A DNA stretch of 8,283 nucleotides from positions 1 to 8,283 of the forward strand of contig JAZQRZ010000094.1 of assembly GCA_045629845.1 (NCBI GenBank). Reading direction: 5' to 3'. A model generated the notes under the pieces. That model was not told the origin of the DNA and searched no databases. It saw only the letters and a program-made list of their open reading frames with translations. Below are positions 1 through 3,967 of the stretch, piece by piece. A program made the position numbers and the translations under genes. This DNA is from UBA9715 sp045629845. GTDB lineage: Bacteria > Actinomycetota > Coriobacteriia > Coriobacteriales > Eggerthellaceae. How positions within the stretch are numbered: position 1 is the first letter of the stretch; every line of letters starts with the position of its first letter.

Positions 1-153
1 GTAATCAAGCTCGGAAAAATCCAACGTGACATCAATTACTTCTTCGGGAAGTTCTGCAAAAGCAGCCTCAAGACTAGGAGCTGATGCAACCGTCAAGGTT
101 CCGCTAACAGCTATAGTTGCACTTGAGTCATTGATTGCTGTAGTAAGTTCCAT
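1..153 (-). CDS. STAS-domain protein, anti-sigma-factor-antagonist type (partial, N-terminal half)
   Basis: The first 51 codons are present and the gene runs off the left edge. The translation opens MELTTAINDSSATIAVSG and continues with GTLTVASAPSLEAAF and VTLDFSELDY. This is the usual start of a SpoIIAA/RsbV-like STAS domain: a beta strand ending in the conserved Gly, a helix with A-P-x-L-E, then a strand with D-x-S-x-[LV]-x-[YF]. The regulatory serine that follows in this family (D-S-[SA]-G) lies just outside the window, so phosphorylation cannot be judged. Family members bind an anti-sigma kinase or act in partner-switching cascades in the cytoplasm. The ATG start is well supported by a perfect AGGAGG seven bases upstream (161-166). 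About half of the usual ~100 residues is visible. Any kinase or phosphatase partner would lie off-window. Confidence 0.8.
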   Translation of the reverse strand, partial: MELTTAINDSSATIAVSGTLTVASAPSLEAAFAELPEEVIDVTLDFSELDY

Positions 154-160
154 GCGTCTT

Positions 161-166
161 CCTCCT
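161..166 (-). promoter_or_regulatory. Shine-Dalgarno site of the STAS gene
   Basis: A perfect AGGAGG on the minus strand lies seven bases before the ATG at 153. It fixes the start of the STAS gene. The rest of 154-288 holds no gene that I can support and no convincing -35/-10 pair. Confidence 0.75.
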
Positions 167-229
167 ACCCAGCTGATTGCTTGCATTCTTTGCTATCTGA
201 CCAGTACAGGTAGCTGCATATTACGCGTA

Positions 230-261
230 GAAAAAGCATAGCCTTCCTTTTTGGTAAGGGC
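230..261 (-). terminator. possible weak terminator of the hydrolase gene
   Basis: On the minus strand, downstream of the hydrolase stop, GCC-c-TT-a-CC can pair with GG-AA-GGC around an AAAAA loop (241-261, with two bulges). Four bases later comes a TTTTT tract. The bulged stem makes this a tentative call; read-through into the STAS gene is equally possible. Confidence 0.3.
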
Positions 262-288
262 AAGATTATCTTGATTACAATGACGTAA

Positions 289-1419
289 CTATGAGCTTGA
301 ATCTATATGCAGCTTATCTTTAGCTTTCTTGGCAGCTTCCGCACCAACAATCGGCGCGATATCGCGAATCATATCAAGCAAAGTCGAACGCATATCAGAA
401 GGAAGCTTCGCTGCAGCGGTGGCAACCGCCAGCGCATTGCTTGTGCGCTTTTCTGAAAACTCGGTCAATGTGTCTACATTGGCTGCACAAAAGATATCGT
501 AAACAGCATCGATAAACAGCTCACGCTTGTCAGGTTCGTACGATTTAGCCCAATTATTCAATGTGGCAGAAATAATCTCGGCGTCGGGGCTAATATGATC
601 AAGCAAGACAAAGCTATCACCTTCAACCGACCAGTGAGTTGATGCATGTTGTGTAAACAAAACACCCGATGCGCGAACAACGCGATAATGCCCGCGGTCT
701 TCCATTAACATGCCAAAAACGCTGCTTTCGGGGACAGTCTTGAACAACTTCGCATCATAAGCTGACGTTTCCAAACGCTCGCTCGGCACGAAGGCAAACC
801 CAGGACCATCATGGTTAAAAACGCCTACCACTTTCTCGAAAGCTTGATCGCTACAAGTAAGCGCAGCGTATTCAGCCAGGTTACCCCCTTTGCTGTGGCC
901 TCCAACAAGCAAGGGTAACGAATATTTGTAAGAAATATCCTCTAGATAGGTACGAGCACTAACTTGGCTTGGCACCTCTTCCATGAACGTCAGGTTGAAG
1001 TCTTCTTTCCAGCCAGCAAGCGAATTGTCTGTACCTCGAAAAGCTATATAGACCGTATCATCAGGCAAGAAAAAAGTCATGGCAGAAAACTGCTTCTCAA
1101 AATGACTTGAAATATCATTTACGTAATACCCTACCCGCAAATCCATGAAGCGCGGCGAAGCAAGTAATGCTTGAAGGAAATAGTCGCCACCCATGCGCTC
1201 AAGCCAGATACCGCCATACAAATCGACATGCGAAATGCCACAAATAGCCACCGGCAAAGGAACAATGTCAGATGGCACCGTACGCCCAAGCACGCCGCAC
1301 TCGAACCGATAATAGGCAACAGTTGAGAGCACCAAACTGTCAACTTCATTGAAAGGCTCATCAACAAATGAGGCGCTCTTCTTGGAAAGGTAATCGATTA
1401 TCGTGTGGTCCACAGACAC
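289..1419 (-). CDS. Mbeg1-like (DUF2974) alpha/beta hydrolase, lipase-like
   Basis: This 376-residue protein shows the marks of the Mbeg1-like/DUF2974 family, putative lipases or esterases with an alpha/beta-hydrolase fold. An N-terminal FNEVDSLVLSTVAYYRFE segment (residues 23-40) is followed by FRGTDNSLAGWKEDF (127-141). The nucleophile elbow is G-H-S-K-G (174-178), giving catalytic Ser176. Then come NHDGPGF (202-208) and QHASTHW (257-263), where His258 or His262 could complete the triad. I see no signal peptide or membrane helix, so it is probably cytoplasmic; substrate unknown. The start is GTG at 1419, with AGGA about 13 bases upstream. A second GTG two codons later sits close to GAGG, so the exact start is uncertain. 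No in-frame ATG exists between the upstream stop and here. It follows the lipoprotein gene on the same strand, but a terminator separates them. Confidence 0.85.
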   Translation of the reverse strand: MSVDHTIIDYLSKKSASFVDEPFNEVDSLVLSTVAYYRFECGVLGRTVPSDIVPLPVAICGISHVDLYGGIWLERMGGDYFLQALLASPRFMDLRVGYYVNDISSHFEKQFSAMTFFLPDDTVYIAFRGTDNSLAGWKEDFNLTFMEEVPSQVSARTYLEDISYKYSLPLLVGGHSKGGNLAEYAALTCSDQAFEKVVGVFNHDGPGFAFVPSERLETSAYDAKLFKTVPESSVFGMLMEDRGHYRVVRASGVLFTQHASTHWSVEGDSFVLLDHISPDAEIISATLNNWAKSYEPDKRELFIDAVYDIFCAANVDTLTEFSEKRTSNALAVATAAAKLPSDMRSTLLDMIRDIAPIVGAEAAKKAKDKLHIDSSS

Positions 1420-1468
1420 CTCATCATTAGAATCCTGACGAGATAAGTTTAACGCCTTTTTTGCTTAT

Positions 1469-1484
1469 AGCTTCGATTGAAGCT
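1469..1484. repeat. short inverted repeat, possible operator
   Basis: AGCTTC-GATT-GAAGCT is a perfect 6-bp dyad with a four-base centre. It extends by two more pairs (1466-1467 with 1486-1487) after one mismatch. It lies about 50 bases upstream of the hydrolase GTG, between that gene and the lipoprotein terminator, where its promoter should be. I found no convincing -35/-10 pair here. Confidence 0.35.
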
Positions 1485-1501
1485 CTAGGCGACCCACTAA
1501 T

Positions 1502-1550
1502 CAAGAAACAAAAAGGACAGGAGCTAAAGATGTTGTGGCTCCTGTCCTTT
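1502..1550 (-). terminator. intrinsic terminator of the lipoprotein gene
   Basis: A perfect 13-bp stem (AAAGGACAGGAGC at 1512-1524 pairing with 1538-1550) has a 13-base loop. Read on the minus strand it is followed by TTTTTGTTTCTT. It sits about 55 bases past the lipoprotein stop codon and should end that transcript before the hydrolase gene. On the plus strand only TTTAATTG follows, so the U-tract supports the minus direction. Confidence 0.85.
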
Positions 1551-1558
1551 AATTGTGC

Positions 1559-1574
1559 TGTGGTAAATACCACA
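1559..1574. repeat. perfect palindrome TGTGGTA-AA-TACCACA
   Basis: A 7-bp inverted repeat with a two-base centre lies between the lipoprotein stop codon and its terminator. A second dyad, TAGCC-TATCT-GGCTA, follows at 1577-1591. They could be protein-binding sites or structure in the 3' untranslated RNA. Function unknown. Confidence 0.4.
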
Positions 1575-1605
1575 CCTAGCCTATCTGGCTAAACATAATA
1601 GAACT

Positions 1606-2217
1606 CTACTGAATGGCATTAATCAACGAGTTAATATCATCAGGGTTCAAGCCGCCTCCCGACGCCAAAATGCAATAGGCATTATCACCAGAAATCCAAA
1701 GGATTTTGTTCGCAGCGTCTTCTGAATGGCCCGCACATTTTACTTCCAAGCCCTTCAGAGTAAGCGGCCATTCGTATTCGTAAACGTTATAGTCACCCGA
1801 GATGTCACCGTCGCCTGCATAGACGCCCTTACGAATGGTAAGGTCCACGTCGCCAGCTGTATTCTTTGCCTGAGCAAGACCATCCATGTATGAGAAAGAC
1901 CAGTCACCAAGCTTGCCAACAATAAGATTGATGCCTGCATCAGGAACCGCAAAAGCATTCAAACCCGCACCCTGAGCAGCTTCTGCAGCACTTGCAACCT
2001 GGCTCCACGGGTTAGGCATGCCGATACTTCCAGATGCTTGTGACGAAGCAGCTGAAGAAGATACGGATGCCGAAGACGTAGATGCTGAAGCCGAAGAGGA
2101 CGTAGATGAAGCAGAAGCAGAGCTGCTACTAGCACTGCTTGAAGAAGCACTTGAACATCCGACGACACCCACAGCTAACACAGCAGCAAAGACAACGGCG
2201 AGCAGTTTCTTATTCAT
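1606..2217 (-). CDS. secreted lipoprotein with Ser/Ala-rich linker, unknown function
   Basis: This 203-residue lipoprotein starts MNKKLLAVVFAAVLAVGVVGC: positive charge at residues 3-4, a hydrophobic core, and the lipobox V-V-G-C with Cys21 as the lipidated residue. Residues 22-64 are almost only Ser, Ala and Thr, a flexible linker that would hold the domain away from the membrane. Residues 65-203 form a compact domain opening with GMPNPW and ending GGGLNPDDINSLINAIQ. Internal stretches include GDWSFSYMDG and a LKGLEVKC strand near residue 155, with Cys161 and Cys182 possibly forming a disulfide. From memory, NPW-type lipoproteins of this layout occur in Eggerthellaceae, but I cannot name a function. 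The ATG at 2217 is preferred because AAGGGGGAG lies eight bases upstream and the signal peptide begins there. The in-frame ATG at 2316 would add 33 residues before the signal and is unlikely. Confidence 0.8.
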   Translation of the reverse strand: MNKKLLAVVFAAVLAVGVVGCSSASSSSASSSSASASSTSSSASASTSSASVSSSAASSQASGSIGMPNPWSQVASAAEAAQGAGLNAFAVPDAGINLIVGKLGDWSFSYMDGLAQAKNTAGDVDLTIRKGVYAGDGDISGDYNVYEYEWPLTLKGLEVKCAGHSEDAANKILWISGDNAYCILASGGGLNPDDINSLINAIQ

Positions 2218-2223
2218 ATGGAA

Positions 2224-2234
2224 CACTCCCCCTT
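2224..2234 (-). promoter_or_regulatory. Shine-Dalgarno site deciding the lipoprotein start
   Basis: AAGGGGGAG on the minus strand, with TGTTCCAT before the ATG at 2217, selects this start over the in-frame ATG at 2316, which has no comparable site. Confidence 0.65.
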
Positions 2235-2258
2235 CAATCGATGCGCCTAGCAATCGAT
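2235..2258. repeat. direct repeat CAATCGAT, 16-bp period
   Basis: CAATCGAT occurs at 2235-2242 and again at 2251-2258, immediately upstream of the lipoprotein ribosome site. Each copy contains the self-complementary ATCGAT. The position would suit a regulator site in the leader or promoter, but the repeat is short and may be chance. Confidence 0.3.
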
Positions 2259-2360
2259 TATCGCCAGGCAAGCTTCCTAGCTGAGCGTATTTTAACGTAC
2301 TGAGCGGCGGGCTCATTTAATGACACCAAACTGTTCGTTTCCTCATACCTACAAAGATGT

Positions 2361-2383
2361 ATAGTGCTATAAGGTTGCACTAT
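2361..2383 (+). promoter_or_regulatory. putative promoter -10 box enclosed by an operator-like dyad
   Basis: ATAGTGC (2361-2367) and GCACTAT (2377-2383) form a perfect 7-bp inverted repeat with a nine-base spacer. The spacer begins with TATAAG (2368-2373), which preceded by TGC gives an extended -10 pattern (TGnTATAAG). Transcription would start near 2380, about 40 bases before the small membrane protein gene. A protein bound to the dyad would cover the -10. No good -35 is visible, which fits an extended -10 promoter. The dyad lies between divergent genes and could also act on the lipoprotein gene. Confidence 0.4.
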
Positions 2384-2419
2384 TAAAGCGTTCCAAACAA
2401 TGCAGATTGAGGGGGCTTA

Positions 2420-2725
2420 ATGGCAAGTTCACTTTTAGAACGTCAGCTAGAAAGTACTGTTCAGAACGTATTTGATGACAAAGCCGTACGCATCGTTAGA
2501 GGGATAAATAAGATAGCCTCTAAACAAGGCGGTGATTCTGCCCTCGAAAACTATCAGCTGCTAGGAAAGCGAGCGTTAATTGTTCTTGGCGTTACCATTG
2601 TTGCCGTACAGCTTACATCATCCGTCATTAGCTTTGTCGTATCTCGAAGAAGTGAAGAGCAGCGCATCGAACGCATAGTCCGACGTGTACTTGAAGAAGA
2701 GCAACAGAAAGCCGAAGTCGATTAA
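2420..2725 (+). CDS. small single-pass membrane protein, unknown function
   Basis: This 101-residue protein belongs to no family I recognise. Residues 1-50 are soluble and amphipathic, with a mix of acidic and basic residues. Residues 52-74 (ALIVLGVTIVAVQLTSSVI and beyond) form one clear transmembrane helix. The tail from residue 76, SRRSEEQRIERIVRRVLEEEQQ, is highly charged and looks like one long helix or short coiled coil. There is no signal peptidase site. ATG at 2420 is preceded by GAGGGGG at 2409-2415, a good ribosome site with a four-base gap. That site, the upstream promoter-like dyad, and the membrane helix argue that it is real. It is divergent from the lipoprotein and ends 22 bases from the convergent diguanylate cyclase. 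It may be a membrane adaptor or scaffold, but the sequence gives no direct clue. Confidence 0.7.
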   Translation: MASSLLERQLESTVQNVFDDKAVRIVRGINKIASKQGGDSALENYQLLGKRALIVLGVTIVAVQLTSSVISFVVSRRSEEQRIERIVRRVLEEEQQKAEVD

Positions 2726-2747
2726 CAAAAGACGACCTGATTGGATA

Positions 2748-3782
2748 CTACATCACAACTTGGTTCTTCCCATTTTGTTTGCCCTGGTAAAGGTTTTTAT
2801 CAGCGCGATTAATCCAGGCTATGACAGTATCGCCTTGCTCGTAGATAGCAGCACCAATTGTTACCGTGATTCTTAGCCTACTCTCTTCGTACCATAGCCC
2901 ATATTCGGCAATAGAGGCACGCATGCCTTCAAGGCCCTCGTAGATTTCCTCAACACTGCTTGCTTTGCCAGCTAGCAAGAATTCTTCGCCACCCCAACGA
3001 CTGGCCTTAACATCTGAGCCATCTGCAGCAATGATTTTTACAAGCCCTTTAAGCACCTCATCACCAGCAAGATGTCCGTAAGTGTCGTTAACAACCTTAA
3101 AATCATCGATGTCAACCATAGCAACCCACGGAATACCTGGCACGTCGCTATTCATAAGCTCGTTTAAGTAATCACCCATGAAGTAACGATTAGGAAGGCC
3201 AGTAAGTTTGTCATGCTTTGCCTCGTTCGAGAGAAGATTTTGAGAATTAAAAGTAATGAGCGCGAATAACTGCAAAATCACAATGCTGACAACGAACGTA
3301 ACCACACCCCATGTGATTTGCAGCCAAAAACTAACGCTTTCGGATAAGGTATAGTGCGGCGGATAAAACGAACCTACAACATATACGACAAGATACGCAC
3401 ACATACCGAATACGCACAGCGGAAGAGCAAAAGAAGCACGATCGTAAAGACAACGACAGGCGTATTCCGCAAAGAATGCAAAAGCACTCATGCCGATAAG
3501 CGTAACCTGGAATCCACTGCCCCAACCGACGAAGTACACGGCAAGTGCCATATGAGCAATAACTTCAAGATAGGTGGCAATAACAAATGTCCTTAGCATG
3601 CCTCGATATATCAGGAAAAAGGATGCGATATAAAACGCAATACTGAAGATATTGAAATCCACCATTGGCGTTACGCCGTTAAGGGAAAATAAGGCAATCA
3701 TCGCCAGATGAATAACAAGGAAGCATCCGGCAATACATGCCGAAATAAAACGTGCAAAACGCATGTTAATTAGCGTGTCCAT
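2748..3782 (-). CDS. membrane-bound diguanylate cyclase (GGDEF domain)
   Basis: This 344-residue protein should make cyclic di-GMP from two GTP at the inner face of the membrane. Residues 8-180 hold about six hydrophobic helices with no known sensor domain. The GGDEF domain follows: DKLTGLPNRYF (191-201), the metal-binding DIDDFK (224-229), NDTYGHLAGDEVL (232-244), and the active-site loop SRWGGEEF with GGEEF at 264-268. The catalytic motif is intact. The inhibitory RxxD normally found six residues before the loop is replaced by G-S-D-V, so product feedback inhibition is probably absent. Near the end, INRADKNLYQGKQNGKN matches the domain's usual close. Start: GGAAGG (3789-3794) lies six bases before ATG at 3782, whereas the in-frame ATG at 3788 directly abuts it, so 3782 is preferred. 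The gene is divergent from the hybrid kinase, which suggests linked signalling. Confidence 0.92.
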   Translation of the reverse strand: MDTLINMRFARFISACIAGCFLVIHLAMIALFSLNGVTPMVDFNIFSIAFYIASFFLIYRGMLRTFVIATYLEVIAHMALAVYFVGWGSGFQVTLIGMSAFAFFAEYACRCLYDRASFALPLCVFGMCAYLVVYVVGSFYPPHYTLSESVSFWLQITWGVVTFVVSIVILQLFALITFNSQNLLSNEAKHDKLTGLPNRYFMGDYLNELMNSDVPGIPWVAMVDIDDFKVVNDTYGHLAGDEVLKGLVKIIAADGSDVKASRWGGEEFLLAGKASSVEEIYEGLEGMRASIAEYGLWYEESRLRITVTIGAAIYEQGDTVIAWINRADKNLYQGKQNGKNQVVM

Positions 3783-3812
3783 GGACATCCTTCCAAGATG
3801 CCTGCCCTAATA

Positions 3813-3841
3813 ATTATATCAATCAAAGGATTTAAATCTGA
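3813..3841 (-). promoter_or_regulatory. putative promoter of the diguanylate cyclase gene
   Basis: A perfect TATAAT -10 box on the minus strand at 3813-3818 lies about 30 bases before the chosen start at 3782, in an A+T-rich stretch. At a 17-base spacing the -35 position reads TCAGAT (3836-3841), a poor match, so basal strength may be low or activator-dependent. Confidence 0.45.
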
Positions 3842-3877
3842 CATAAGAAACCATAAAAGCCGTCATCAACAGCTAGG

Positions 3878-3935
3878 TGATAGTCGATATCATAACGGCT
3901 TCACGCCCGTCTGGTTGTGATACATTAACTGTATC
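3878..3935. promoter_or_regulatory. two related dyads upstream of the hybrid kinase, possible operators
   Basis: TGATA-GTCGA-TATCA (3878-3892) and GATACA-TTAAC-TGTATC (3919-3935) are both perfect inverted repeats with five-base spacers. They share the half-site TGATA/TATC, and their centres are 42 bp apart, about four helical turns. They lie in the divergent region between the diguanylate cyclase and hybrid kinase genes. A dimeric regulator bound at both sites is a reasonable guess. I saw no clear -35/-10 pair for the kinase gene. Confidence 0.4.
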
Positions 3936-3953
3936 CATTGAAGTCCGTACCGC

Positions 3954-3960
3954 AGGAAGG
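3954..3960 (+). promoter_or_regulatory. Shine-Dalgarno site deciding the hybrid kinase start
   Basis: AGGAAGG lies seven bases before ATG at 3968. It decides for that ATG, which begins a normal signal peptide, over the in-frame TTG at 3938. Confidence 0.65.
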
Positions 3961-3967
3961 GTGCGAT

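Noticed and set aside
26..241. Plus-strand open frame of 71 codons at the left edge
   Set aside because: It overlaps the STAS gene on the other strand, which has a perfect ribosome site and a recognisable domain. The plus frame has neither.
1392..2263. Twelve-base repeat AATCGATTATCG at 1392-1403 and 2252-2263
   Set aside because: One copy is inside the hydrolase coding sequence. An exact twelve-base match is expected once or twice by chance in a window of this size.
2018..2284. Plus-strand open frame coding a strikingly acidic protein rich in Glu, Asp and Ala
   Set aside because: It is the antisense reading of the lipoprotein's Ser/Ala codons, whose complement reads as Glu, Asp and Ala codons. 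It has no ribosome site of its own.
2301..2315. Hairpin TGAGC-GGCGG-GCTCA in the lipoprotein upstream region
   Set aside because: It is a five-base-pair stem with no T-run of useful length and no gene end nearby, so it is not a supported terminator.
2218..2316. Longer lipoprotein start at the upstream ATG (2316)
   Set aside because: It would put 33 residues before a complete signal peptide. The ATG at 2217 has a proper ribosome site.
3938..3967. Longer hybrid kinase start at TTG (3938)
   Set aside because: The ATG at 3968 has AGGAAGG seven bases upstream and begins the signal peptide. The TTG start would add ten residues ahead of it.
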